Below are positions 26,345 through 35,295 of a DNA stretch of 64,000 bases, one piece after another. Location of the stretch: assembly GCA_037045585.1 (NCBI GenBank), contig JBAOIR010000004.1:1-64000 (forward strand). Direction: 5' to 3'. A program made the position numbers and the translations under genes. The notes under the pieces were generated by a model. It made no database searches. It saw only the letters and a program-made list of their open reading frames with translations, and was not told the origin of the DNA. The DNA comes from SSF14 sp037045585. Its GTDB lineage: Bacteria; Actinomycetota; Acidimicrobiia; Acidimicrobiales; Microtrichaceae. Every line of letters begins with the position of its first letter. Positions within the stretch are counted from its first letter, which is position 1.

Positions 26345-28319
26345 GTGAGCGAACCGATCTGGGTTCCGGACCCGGCGCGCGCTGCGTTGTCGGCGATGGC
26401 CCGCTTCCGCGACGCCCACGGGTTCACCGAGTACCCCGAGCTGCACCGCTGGTCGGTGGCCGAGCCCGACGCGTTCTGGGCTGCGCTGTGGGACTGGACC
26501 GGCATGATCGGCGACCGGGGTGAGCGGGTGCTCGACCCCGGAGCGACGATGCCCGAGGCACGGTTCTTCCCCGACGCCCGACTCAACGTGGCCGAAGTGA
26601 TCCTCGACGGTCGGGGAGCGGCGCCCGACGAGTTCATGTACGTGAGCGTCGACGAGCGAGCGCCCGGGCTTCGTGGTGGCCTGCCCCGCGAGGACGCTCG
26701 AGCCCTGGTGGTCGAGTTGGCCTGCGCGCTGCGCGCCCGCGGGGGTCAGGCCGGGCGATCGCGTTGCCGCGTGGCTCCCCAACATCGTCGAGGCGCAGCT
26801 GGCCATGCTGGCGGCGGCGTCGATCGGGGCGGTGTTCAGTTCGACCTCCCCCGACTTCGGGGTCGACGGTGTCCTCGACCGCTTCGGCCAGATCGAACCG
26901 GTGGTGCTCTTCGCAGCCGACGGGTACTCCTACGGCGGCAAGTCGCTCGACTGCCTCGAGCGCCTGGCGACGATCCGTGCCGCGCTGCCCTCGGTCCGGC
27001 AGGTGGTCGTGGTGCCCCACCGGGCCGGTTTGGGCGGAGACGAGATCGTCGGTGACCTGTCGAACATTCCCGACGCGACCACCTGGTTCGACTTCCTCGC
27101 GAGCGCGCTCGTCGACGTCGCGTCGTTCGAGTTCGAGCGGTTTCCGTTCGACCACCCGTGGTACGTGCTGTTCAGCTCGGGCACCACCGGTGTGCCCAAG
27201 TGCATCGTGCACCGCACCGGTGGTGTGCTGCTCCAGCACCTCAAGGAGCACCAGCTGCACTGCGACATCGGTCCCGGGGATCGCGTCGCGTACTACACGA
27301 CGTGCGGCTGGATGATGTGGAACTGGCTGGCCTCGGTGCCGGCGTCGGGTGCGACGGCCGTTTTGTACGACGGCTCCCCGTTCCACCCCGGTGCGGCAGC
27401 GATGACCGAGCTCATCGAGGCCCAGGAACTCACCTTCTTCGGCACGTCGGCCAAGTATCTCGACTCGGTGCGGAAAGACGGCTTCGTGCCGCGTGACCAT
27501 GCGGCGATGTCGTCGCTGCGCACGATCGCGTCGACCGGCTCACCGCTGTCCCCCGAGACCAATCGGTGGGCCGTCGAATCGTTCCCTACCGGCGTCCACC
27601 TGGCGTCGATCTCCGGTGGCACCGACCTGTGCGCCTGCTTCGTCGCCGGCGATCCGACGAGTCCGGCCTGGGCCGGCGAGATCCAGCGTCCCGGCCTGGG
27701 CATGGCGGTCGACATCTTCGACGAGCACGGCCGACCCGCCGGGGTCGACGAGCGCGGCGAACTCGTGTGCACGGCTCCGTTCCCCTCGATGCCGCTCGGC
27801 TTCTGGGCCGACGCCGACGGTTCGCGCTACCGCGCCGCCTATTTCGACAAGAACCCCGGTGTGTGGAGCCACGGCGACTTCGCGTCGTGGACCGAACACG
27901 GCGGCATGATCGTGCACGGTCGCAGCGACACCACGCTCAACCCCGGCGGAGTGCGCATCGGCACCGCCGAGATCTACCGGCGCGTCGAGCAGGTCGACTC
28001 GGTCGTCGAGAGCCTGGTCTTCGGCCAGGACTGGGAGGACGACTCGCGCATCGTGCTCCTGGTGCGTCTCGCTCCGGGCGTGGCGCTCGACGACGAGCTG
28101 ACCGCCGAGATCAAACACACCATCCGAGTGGGGTGCACGCCGCGCCACGTGCCGGCCCTGGTCCTGGCCGTCGACGACCTGCCCCGTACCCGCTCCGGCA
28201 AGCTCGCCGAGCTCGCCGTGACCGACGCCGTCAACGGCCGTGAGGTGCGCAACACCAGCGCGCTTGCGAATCCGGAGGCGATCGGCGCCATCGCGACGAG
28301 GCCGGAACTGCGTTCCTGA
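26345..28319 (+). CDS. aacS: acetoacetyl-CoA synthetase, frameshifted
   Basis: About 655 residues, the length of acetoacetate-CoA ligases. The first frame from GTG 26345 covers the N-terminal cap (YPELHRWSVAEPDAFWAALW, ARFFPDARLNVAEVIL). One extra G in a G run near 26744 shifts the frame (restored LRARGVRPGDRVAAWLPN). The rest shows FSSGTTGVPKCIVH, the diagnostic YYTTCGWMMWNWL, ISGGTDLCACFV, and RTRSGKLAEL with the catalytic lysine. The enzyme activates acetoacetate for lipid synthesis or ketone use. The ADC-like protein at 19073 acts on related compounds. The stretch near 26660-26700 is atypical and may hide another indel. Confidence 0.85.
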
Positions 28320-28337
28320 TCCGGCGCGGTGCGGCGC

Positions 28338-29069
28338 TCAGAGGTGGGAGCGAATCGCGGCCTCGGCGTCGTCGCGGTCGCGGAGACGCCCGGCGCGGTT
28401 CTCCTCGAGCAGCCACTTGAGCAGGCGCCCCATCTCCGGACCGCGGGGCACGCCGAGCTCGGCGAGGTCGTCACCGTTGAGGACGGGTCGCTCCGCCTTG
28501 CGGGCGTCCTCGACGAGCAGGTCGTCGGATCGGGTGGTGAGCGCGTCGACGGTCTGGTGCACACGACGGTGGACATATGCATGCCGTGAGGTGACGTCGG
28601 AGTGGGCGAGGCGGATCGCGTGGTCCCAGTCGTCGCCGGCGTCGAGGCGGATGCGCCGTACCGACGAGTCGGTCCACGAATCGAGGTAGGACTGCGCCCG
28701 CGCTGCGATCATGATGGTCCGGATCACCGGTTCGGGATCGAGCTCGAGCACGGCGAACCGCTTGCGGATCAGCTTGGCCCCGACGATCTCGTGGCCGTGG
28801 AACGTCACCTCTCCCCGCTCCACTCGGCGGGTCAGCGGCTTTCCCACGTCGTGGAAGAGCGCCGCCAGCAACGTGACGTCGCCGGTGTCGCCACACTGCT
28901 CCACGACCTTGACCGTGTGGGCGAAGTTGTCCTTGTGGAGGTCGCCAACGGGATCCTCCGACAGTGTCTTGAGCGCCCACACCTCGGGCAGCTCGTCGCG
29001 ACGCTCCGAGAGGAGCGCAGCGAGCTGTTCGGACGGGCCGTGCAGGGCCGCGACGAGTTCATCCTTCAT
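28338..29069 (-). CDS. HD-domain protein (tRNA nucleotidyltransferase HD-like)
   Basis: 243-residue metal-dependent phosphohydrolase of the HD superfamily, like the HD part of CCA-adding enzymes without the nucleotidyltransferase head. The metal motif is LLAALFHDVGKPLTRR, preceded by a histidine in NFAHTVKVVEQ and followed by FHGHEIVGAKL. The later part (PVLNGDDLAELGVPRGPEMG and RLLKWLLEENRAGRL) is also typical of CCA-enzyme C-termini. ATG 29069 gives MKDELVAALHG. The gene runs convergently with the acetoacetyl-CoA synthetase. Substrate may be a nucleotide or an RNA end. Confidence 0.8.
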   Translation of the reverse strand: MKDELVAALHGPSEQLAALLSERRDELPEVWALKTLSEDPVGDLHKDNFAHTVKVVEQCGDTGDVTLLAALFHDVGKPLTRRVERGEVTFHGHEIVGAKLIRKRFAVLELDPEPVIRTIMIAARAQSYLDSWTDSSVRRIRLDAGDDWDHAIRLAHSDVTSRHAYVHRRVHQTVDALTTRSDDLLVEDARKAERPVLNGDDLAELGVPRGPEMGRLLKWLLEENRAGRLRDRDDAEAAIRSHL

Positions 29070-29295
29070 GGCGGCCTCCTTCCGGCGCTCCGGAACCGGC
29101 GGCAACCGGTCCCGGGTCTGATCTTGGCCGATCCGGAGGGGTTTCGTCAGATCATTCGGTGTGAGGGCACGCTGGACGTCCGAGATGAGTGGTGCCAGGC
29201 GTGGCGCCTGCTCGTGAAACGACGCGTTGCAGAGGATGGTGGCGCCGCGGTCCGATTCGGGAGCGCTGGCGCACCATCCTCGCCGAGCACGAACC

Positions 29296-29748
29296 TCAGC
29301 TATCGATCTCGGCGAGGACCTCGCCGATGATCTTCGTCACCTCGTGCGGCGGCAATACGTCACCGCCTTCGTGGTCGGCCACTTCGGCCGCGAAGTCCTC
29401 GACGGAATGGACACCCCCGACGAGGACGTGGCGCAGCGCCTCGGCGCTGGCGTCGGGATCGTCCAGCTCCTCGACCGCGTCGGCGATGTCGATCTCGGGG
29501 TCAGCGGCGACCTCGTGGATCACGTGCATCGCCGCATCGCGGCCCGATGCGGTCGACACGGCGACCTGGCCGTCGTGCTGCTGCAGGTCCCACTCGGACA
29601 GGGCCTCGTCGTAGCCGCCCTCTCCCGGATGCAGCGTCATCGTGGTGGCAGCGAGGGTCTCCCCGTTCTCGGCGGCCGCTTCGACCGCCTGCCGGTCCGG
29701 TTCCACGGGTACCGTCAATGTGCCGTCGTCGTTCCTGATGATCTCCAT
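29296..29748 (-). CDS. hypothetical acidic protein
   Basis: 150 residues from ATG 29748 (MEIIRNDDGTLTVPVEP). I do not recognise a family. It is strongly acidic, has no membrane segment or signal, and no cysteines. Codon pattern and composition match neighbouring genes. It sits alone between an HD-protein gene and a TetR/MFS pair. An alternative start 33 bases upstream exists. Confidence 0.6.
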   Translation of the reverse strand: MEIIRNDDGTLTVPVEPDRQAVEAAAENGETLAATTMTLHPGEGGYDEALSEWDLQQHDGQVAVSTASGRDAAMHVIHEVAADPEIDIADAVEELDDPDASAEALRHVLVGGVHSVEDFAAEVADHEGGDVLPPHEVTKIIGEVLAEIDS

Positions 29749-29809
29749 GGCCCCGATGTACCCGGGGGACACGAGACCCAACCGCGGCCGTCGGGGGCGC
29801 CGCCGGAGC

Positions 29810-30391
29810 TCAGGTGCCGATCATGCGGAACGTGGCCTCGATCAGGTCGTCGAGGAAGGCCTCGGTGATCGGCAGGTGGGTGACGAGGTGACGCGTGAAG
29901 ATCGGACCGACGAGCATCTCCCCGCAGAGGACCAGGTCGACGTCGTCGCGGATCTGGCCCAGTTCCACACCCCGCGCCGCGATGGCCATCGCCGCCGCCT
30001 TGCGTTCGGCAGTGGAGCGGCGCTGGAGCTCGAGGATCTCCTCGTCCCGGAACGCCGCGTCGACGAGCACGGGCAGCATGCGTCCCCACGCCCCGCTGTT
30101 CAGCTTCGCGGCGAGCTCGCCGAGGTGGGCTCGGAGATCGGCACGGGCATCCCCCGTGTCGGGGACGGCTTTGACTCCGACCGTGGTCATCGCCGCCTCG
30201 TGCACGATCTCGGCCAGCGAGCGCCAGTGGCGGTAGATGGTCGTGCGGGCCACGCCGGAGCGGCGGGAGATCGCGTCGATGCTCGTCCCGCCGTAGCCGG
30301 CGTCGCCGAGGAGGTCGAGGGCGGCCTCGATCACCGCGGCGCGACTCCGCGCGACGCGAGGATCGAGACCCGACCGCTCCGCTGCGGTCAC
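29810..30391 (-). CDS. TetR-family regulator
   Basis: 193-residue TetR regulator. The helix-turn-helix is in GDAGYGGTSIDAISRRSGVA then RTTIYRHWRSLAEIVHEA (about residues 25-60); the C-terminal domain is the TetR_C type found with QacA/EmrB pumps. GTG 30391 gives VTAAERSGLDPRVARS; the gene begins 7 bases after the stop of the MFS transporter, so both are on one transcript. It probably represses that transporter through the inverted repeat at 32101-32120 and is released by a drug-like ligand. Confidence 0.85.
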   Translation of the reverse strand: MTAAERSGLDPRVARSRAAVIEAALDLLGDAGYGGTSIDAISRRSGVARTTIYRHWRSLAEIVHEAAMTTVGVKAVPDTGDARADLRAHLGELAAKLNSGAWGRMLPVLVDAAFRDEEILELQRRSTAERKAAAMAIAARGVELGQIRDDVDLVLCGEMLVGPIFTRHLVTHLPITEAFLDDLIEATFRMIGT

Positions 30392-30398
30392 GAGCCGA

Positions 30399-32048
30399 TC
30401 ACTCGACGGACGCCGGAACCGGATCGACGACGCTGCCGTGCTCCGGTGTCTCGTCGGGGATGAGGTTGCCGGCGACGAGCGCACCGACCGCCGCGACGGC
30501 GGCCGCCACGAAGAAGGCGATGCGGCTGCCGTTGACGAATGCCTCGCGGGCGGAGTCGTGGATGAGTTCGCCGGCGGACCGCGGGATCAGGCCGGATCGG
30601 ACGGCCTCGTCGGACACCCCGAACGCCTTGCCGATCGAGTCCTCGATCAACTCGCGGGGACCGGCGGGGATCGGAAGGTCCTTGATCCGGTCCGCCATCT
30701 TGGAGCTGAACCCTGACGCCAGCACCGACCCCATGATGGCGATGCCCAACGCGCCACCGACCTCCCGGGTCACGTCGTTGACGGCAGACCCGACCCCGGA
30801 CTTCGAGAGCGGCAACGACGACACGATCATGCCGCTCGCCGGCGCCATCAGCGTGGCCATGCCCGTCGACATCACGCAGAGGAAGATCGCGAGGTGCCAG
30901 TAGGCGCTCGTGACGCCGAGGGTCGACATGCCGACGAAGCCGAGCGTGATGAGGCCGAATCCGCCCCGGACGCAGTTGCGCACCCCGAACCGCGCCACGA
31001 TCTTCGGACTGCGGGGCGACACGATGATCATCACGATCGCGGACGGCAGGGTGCGCACTGCGCTGCCGAGCGCCGAGTACCCGTGCACGAACTGCAGGTA
31101 CTGGGAGATCAGGAAGAACGTTCCGAACATGCAGAAGAACGCGAGCGTGATGGCGAGGCTGCCCATGCCGAACCCGCGGAGTTTGAAGAGACGCGGATCG
31201 AGCATCGGGTGAGCGGCCCGAAGTTCCCAGGCGATGAACGCCGCACCGCCGAGGAGCGCGAGGGCGAATGTGCCGAGCACCCCACCGCTCAGCCAACCCC
31301 ACTCGGGACCCTCGATGATGGCGAAGACGAGGCCGCCGAGCGCGATGACCGAGAAGACGGCCCCGGGAGGATCGAGCGCCTCACCATTGGGGTTCTTGGA
31401 GTTCGGCACGAGGAACCACACGAGGCCGATGAGGACAACGACGAGGGGGATGTTCACGAGGAACACCGAACCCCACCACCAGCCGGCGTTCAGCACGATG
31501 CCGCTCATCAGGGGGCCGATGGCGCCGCCGGCGCCGGCGAGACCGGCCCACGTCGCGATCGCCCGCTGCCGCTCGTGGGGCGGGAAGACGTTGGTGATGA
31601 TCGACAGCGTGGCCGGCATGATGAGCGCGGCGCCGATGCCCATCACGGCGCGGGCGGCGATCAGCTGGGCCGGCGATCCGGCGAAGCTGGCGACGAGGGC
31701 CATGCCGCCGAAGATCACGAGGCCGCCGAGCAGTGCCCACTTGCGGCCGAAGCGGTCGCCGAGGGCGCCGGCGGGGAGGAGCACCCCGGCGAAGACGAGG
31801 GCGTAGGCCTCGATGATCCAGAGTGACTCGGTGGAGTTCGCGCCCAGCTCCCGGATGATCGTGGGGATCGCGACGTTGAGCGAGCTGACCGCGACGACGA
31901 TGGTGACGAGGCTGATGCAGAGGACCGACAGGATCAGCCAACGGCGGTGGTAGATGGCGGGGTCGATGCCGTACGTGTCCTCGGGGTCGGTGCCGGAGGA
32001 TGCGGCCGTCGCGTCGCCCGGCGCGACGAGGGGAGTCTTGGGTGCCAT
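30399..32048 (-). CDS. MFS drug exporter, DHA2 (EmrB/QacA) type, 14 membrane segments
   Basis: 549-residue proton-coupled exporter of the inner membrane. The DHA2 motifs are visible: LNVAIPTIIRELGA, the motif-A loop GALGDRFGRKWALLGG, and GAALIMPATLSIITNVFPPHERQRA in helix 5. About 14 helices alternate with short loops, and a 30-residue hydrophilic N-terminus precedes the first. The ATG at 32048 gives MAPKTPLVAPG. A TetR regulator follows on the same strand. Physiological substrate unknown. Confidence 0.9.
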   Translation of the reverse strand: MAPKTPLVAPGDATAASSGTDPEDTYGIDPAIYHRRWLILSVLCISLVTIVVAVSSLNVAIPTIIRELGANSTESLWIIEAYALVFAGVLLPAGALGDRFGRKWALLGGLVIFGGMALVASFAGSPAQLIAARAVMGIGAALIMPATLSIITNVFPPHERQRAIATWAGLAGAGGAIGPLMSGIVLNAGWWWGSVFLVNIPLVVVLIGLVWFLVPNSKNPNGEALDPPGAVFSVIALGGLVFAIIEGPEWGWLSGGVLGTFALALLGGAAFIAWELRAAHPMLDPRLFKLRGFGMGSLAITLAFFCMFGTFFLISQYLQFVHGYSALGSAVRTLPSAIVMIIVSPRSPKIVARFGVRNCVRGGFGLITLGFVGMSTLGVTSAYWHLAIFLCVMSTGMATLMAPASGMIVSSLPLSKSGVGSAVNDVTREVGGALGIAIMGSVLASGFSSKMADRIKDLPIPAGPRELIEDSIGKAFGVSDEAVRSGLIPRSAGELIHDSAREAFVNGSRIAFFVAAAVAAVGALVAGNLIPDETPEHGSVVDPVPASVE

Positions 32049-32100
32049 GGGGGGCCTTTCGTGCTGCTCAGTGCTCCGGGATGGTCTACCGGCCCGAGGA

Positions 32101-32120
32101 ACACAACGCAACAGTTGTGT
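32101..32120. promoter_or_regulatory. inverted repeat upstream of the MFS/TetR operon
   Basis: ACACAAC (32101-32107) and GTTGTGT (32114-32120) form a 7-bp-arm inverted repeat with a 6-base centre, 53 bases before the MFS start. It is a probable site for the TetR protein at 29810. Confidence 0.5.
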
Positions 32121-32123
32121 AGC

Positions 32124-32147
32124 GTTTCCCCGTTTCCCTGTTTCCCC
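32124..32147. repeat. three 8-bp direct repeats (GTTTCCCC)
   Basis: GTTTCCCC, GTTTCCCT and GTTTCCCC follow one another without gaps, next to the inverted repeat upstream of the MFS gene and just past the end of the VWA gene. They might be activator sites or part of a termination region. Confidence 0.6.
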
Positions 32148-32158
32148 CCGTTGGGCCG

Positions 32159-32986
32159 TCAGGACTGCAGCAGCGCCTCGGCGATGGCTCCCGGGATCGC
32201 GGACGGTCCGCTCAGCGGCACCCACCGTCCGCCCACCGATGTCGCCAACGCCTCGGCGTCGGCGGTGTCGCCCTCGGGAGCGATGACAGCGAGGTCGCCG
32301 AGCGCCACCAGCGCGGCGGCGTCGGCCGTCGGGTCGTCGCCCGTCGTCGACCGGGCGTCGGACAACAGCAGGGTGACACGTCGGCCCGCTGATGATCGTT
32401 CGAGCTGGCGACGCGCCGTGCGCAGGGCGAGACCGAGGTCGGTGACGCCGTGGCCGCGCAGGCGGAGGAGGTCGCCGACGACCTCGTCGGCATCGCGGCG
32501 TTCGTCCTGCGCCTTCACCACGATCGCCGTGCTCGCGAACGCGACGACGGAGCAGTCCCGGCCGTGGCGGTACAACACTGCTGCGGCCGCAATGGCGGCC
32601 GCAGCGAGCCGATCGCCCTTCATCGATCCCGATCGGTCGACGAGGAGGCACAGTGCGGTGTCGGGCCGCGCCCAGGCCTGCACCGTCAGGTCGTCGACCG
32701 CGGGTGGTCGGCGTTCGGCGCGGGCCGCCACGATCGCGTCGAGGCTCGCGTCGAGGTCGACGTCCCCGTCGGCCGACGACGCCCGCCTCGGGCGGATCCG
32801 GCCCACACCACGGTCCCGGGGCACGCCGGTTCGGGCGATGTTCACGAGGACGCGACCGGCCAGGGCGCGCGCCAGCTCGCGGAGCCGCTCGTCGGTGGCG
32901 CCGGTGAGGTCGGCCAGCAGGGTCAGCGCCTCGTCGAGGTCTTCGTCCATGGCTCGCTCGAAGGCGCGTTCGTCGAGCTCGCCCAC
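32159..32986 (-). CDS. VWA-domain protein (MoxR-associated, chelatase-subunit-like); start uncertain
   Basis: The VWA domain has the MIDAS motif DRSGSMKGD, followed by SVVAFAS and GHGVTDLGLALRTARRQL, and ends ISGPSAIPG-like (LSGPSAIPGAIAEALLQS). An N-terminal helical part (ADLTGATDERLRELARALAG) is typical of chelatase D-type or MoxR-partner proteins. GTG 32986 is the only start in this frame, but related proteins extend upstream: ELERHEIFDEVSPE continues the same frame to about 33025 and an Arg/Asp-rich stretch follows, so the true start may lie near 33090 behind another indel. It pairs with the AAA ATPase just upstream, as chaperones that insert metals or remodel proteins. Confidence 0.75.
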   Translation of the reverse strand: MGELDERAFERAMDEDLDEALTLLADLTGATDERLRELARALAGRVLVNIARTGVPRDRGVGRIRPRRASSADGDVDLDASLDAIVAARAERRPPAVDDLTVQAWARPDTALCLLVDRSGSMKGDRLAAAAIAAAAVLYRHGRDCSVVAFASTAIVVKAQDERRDADEVVGDLLRLRGHGVTDLGLALRTARRQLERSSAGRRVTLLLSDARSTTGDDPTADAAALVALGDLAVIAPEGDTADAEALATSVGGRWVPLSGPSAIPGAIAEALLQS

Positions 32987-33091
32987 CTCGGGGCTGACCT
33001 CGTCGAAGATCTCGTGTCGCTCCAGCTCGCGGCGGGAGGTCGTCCGACGCGACGCGTCGGCGACGGCGCGTCCGGGCGTCGTCGCCCTCGG

Positions 33092-34067
33092 CTACCTCGT
33101 CGGACCCGCCACCGCCCTGAGGTGGTGGCGCTGGCCTTTTCCCGTGGAGTCGTCGCCGTCGGGTTCACCCGTCTCCGGATCGTCGTCGGCCTCCGGGGCG
33201 AAGAAGATGGCCCAGAGCTCGTCCACGATCTCGGCCGCCGTGCGACCGCATCCGTCGCGCACCCGCACGCGGCCCGACAAGGCGAGCTGCGCCGCTGTCG
33301 CGGGTCACGCCGGGGTCGGTGGCCGGAAGGTCGCGGAGCACCCGCAGCTCGGCCGCGACCATCGTCAGGTCGATCGCGCCCCGCACCGACGACCCGGTGC
33401 GGAGATCGGGATGCTCGCGGGTCGCCCGGACCATCTCGGTCGCCTGGACGATGAAGCCGGGCCCGACCGTCGCTGCGGCGGTGCGGGCCTGGTTGCCGAC
33501 GATCAGCATCTCCTCGTCGGCGCGTTGGTAGCCCATGCCGAGGCGGCACACGCGGTCGTAGACCGCACCCGAGATCCGGGCGGTGCCGACCGCGTCGAAC
33601 GGGTTCATCGCCGCGATCAGGCGGAATCCCTCGGCGGCGTCGATCGCGCCGAGCCGGGGGACCTGCAGGCTGCCTTCGCTCATCACCGAGATGAGCACGT
33701 TGAGCGTCTCCTCGGGGATGCGGTTGATCTCCTCCACGTAGAGCAGTGCGCCGTCCTTCAGGGCGGTCACGAGCGGACCGTCGAGGAAGACGTCGGGGGA
33801 GTAGCCGGCCTCGAGCACCGCCGCCGGATCGAACGTGCCGATCAAGCGGGCCGGCGTCAGCTCGGCGTTGCCCTCGACGAAGCAGAACCCACGGTCGAGC
33901 TCCCCGGCCACACGCCGCAACAGCGTCGACTTGCCCGTCCCGGGGGGACCTTCGAGGAGCAGGTGCCGTCCCGCCGCGAGCCCGGCAACCACCTGTTCGA
34001 TCTCGGATCGTCGACCGACGACCGATCCGTCGAGGCGGTCGACGAGCTCGCGGGAGTACGAAACCAT
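33092..34067 (-). CDS. MoxR/chelatase-type AAA ATPase, frameshifted
   Basis: About 325 residues from ATG 34067. Walker A is GPPGTGKSTLLRR, Walker B is GALLYVEEINRIPEETLN, sensor 1 is IAAMNPFDAVG and an arginine-finger region follows (DRVCRLGMGY), all typical of MoxR or BchI-like ATPases. A frame change near 33290 breaks the lid domain; the restored sequence is RDSAAQLALSGRVRVRDG. The ending to TAG 33092-33094 is acidic (FFAPEADDDPETGEPDGDD). It is followed by the VWA partner on the same strand. Confidence 0.78.
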
Positions 34068-34077
34068 CAGGCCGCCA

Positions 34078-35195
34078 TCAGTCGAAGACGATCACGCCGC
34101 GAATGTTCTTGCCATCGCGCATGTCCTGGTATCCCTCGTTGATCTGGTCGAGCGTGTAGGTCTTGGTGACCAGCTCGTCGAGCTTGAGCTGGCCCCTCGC
34201 GGTAGAGCGACAGCAGCATCGGGATGTCGGCACCGCGGGTTGCCCGAGCCGAACAGGCAGCCCTTCAGCTCCTTGTTCATCATGGCGAACATGAACGAGT
34301 TGAGCTTGGCGTCGTTCTCCATCATGTTGGCGACGGCGGTGACGACACAGGTGCCGCCCTTCGACGTGAGTCCGAGGGCCGGCTCGATGAGATCGCCGGT
34401 CATGACGCCAACGGTCAGGATCGTCTTGTCGCACATCTCGCCCCACGTGAGGGCGCTGATCTCGGCCTGCGCCTCCTCGATCGACGAGTACGTGTGGGTC
34501 GCCCCGAACTCCATGGCCTTCTCGCGCTTGAACTCGACGGGGTCGATGGCGATGACGCGCTTGGCGCCGGCGATCTTCGCGCCCTGGATGGCGTTCATGC
34601 CGATGCCGCCACACCCGATGACGGCGACGTTGTCGCCCGGCTTCACCTCGGCGCGGTGCACCGACGAACCGAAGCCGGTGGCGACGCCGCAGGACACGAG
34701 GGCCACGGCGTGCCAGGGGATGTCGGGTTCGACCTTGACGACCGCCGATTCGGCCACGAGGAGATGCTCGGCGAACGACCCGACCTGGCACATGCGCGCC
34801 AACGTCGTGTCGCCGACCTTGTGGGCGATGCGCCCGTCGGTGATCATGCCGATGTCGAACAGCTGGGCGCCGAGGTCACACAGGTTCTGGCGGCCCGACA
34901 CGCACCACTTGCAACGGCCGCACGACGGGATGAACGACATCGAGACGTGGTCGCCGGGAGCGACGCTCGTGACGCCGGCCCCGACGGCGAGCACCTCGCC
35001 GGCGCCTTCGTGGCCACCGATGCACGGGTAGTGCGGCATCAACATGTCGCCGGTCACGACGTGCTCGTCGGAGTGGCACATGCCGGCGGCCTTGGTCTTC
35101 AGCAGGACCTCGCCGGGGCCGGGTTCGTCGATGGTGATGTCCTCGACCTTCCACGGCTCGCCGATTCCCCACAGCACTGCAGCGCGACTCTCCAC
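34078..35195 (-). CDS. NDMA-dependent (mycofactocin-type) alcohol dehydrogenase, frameshifted
   Basis: About 372-residue Zn alcohol dehydrogenase of the Rxyl_3153 (NDMA-dependent) family, whose members keep a tightly bound NAD and need mycofactocin as electron acceptor. Diagnostic segments: RAAVLWGIGEPWKVEDI at the N-terminus, GMCHSDEHVVTGD, GGHEGAGEVL, FIPSCGRCKWCVSGRQNLC and GCGGIGMNAIQGAKIAGA, then DPVEFKREKAMEFGATH. Two frame changes near 34235 and 34195 break the last quarter; the corrected ending is LKLDELVTKTYTLDQINEGY and GKNIRGVIVFD. GTG 35195 follows AAAGGGGG. The mycofactocin genes at 50.9-64 kb provide its cofactor. Confidence 0.87.
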
Positions 35196-35295
35196 ATGTC
35201 CCCCTTTTGGACGTTCGATACCGGGACAAGTTCTACACCCGCTCGAGGGGCCCCACACGCTCGTGGCCACCCCCGGGGGCTGCAAGCATGGGGCC

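Noticed and set aside
29080..29095. TTCCGG/CCGGAA hairpin as a regulatory site of the HD-protein gene
   Set aside because: Six-base GC-rich arms are frequent by chance at this GC content and nothing else supports a function.
35222..35235. KstR-like half-site upstream of the NDMA-dependent ADH
   Set aside because: Only the right half (GTTCTA) fits; the left half has three mismatches, including one in the fixed AAC.
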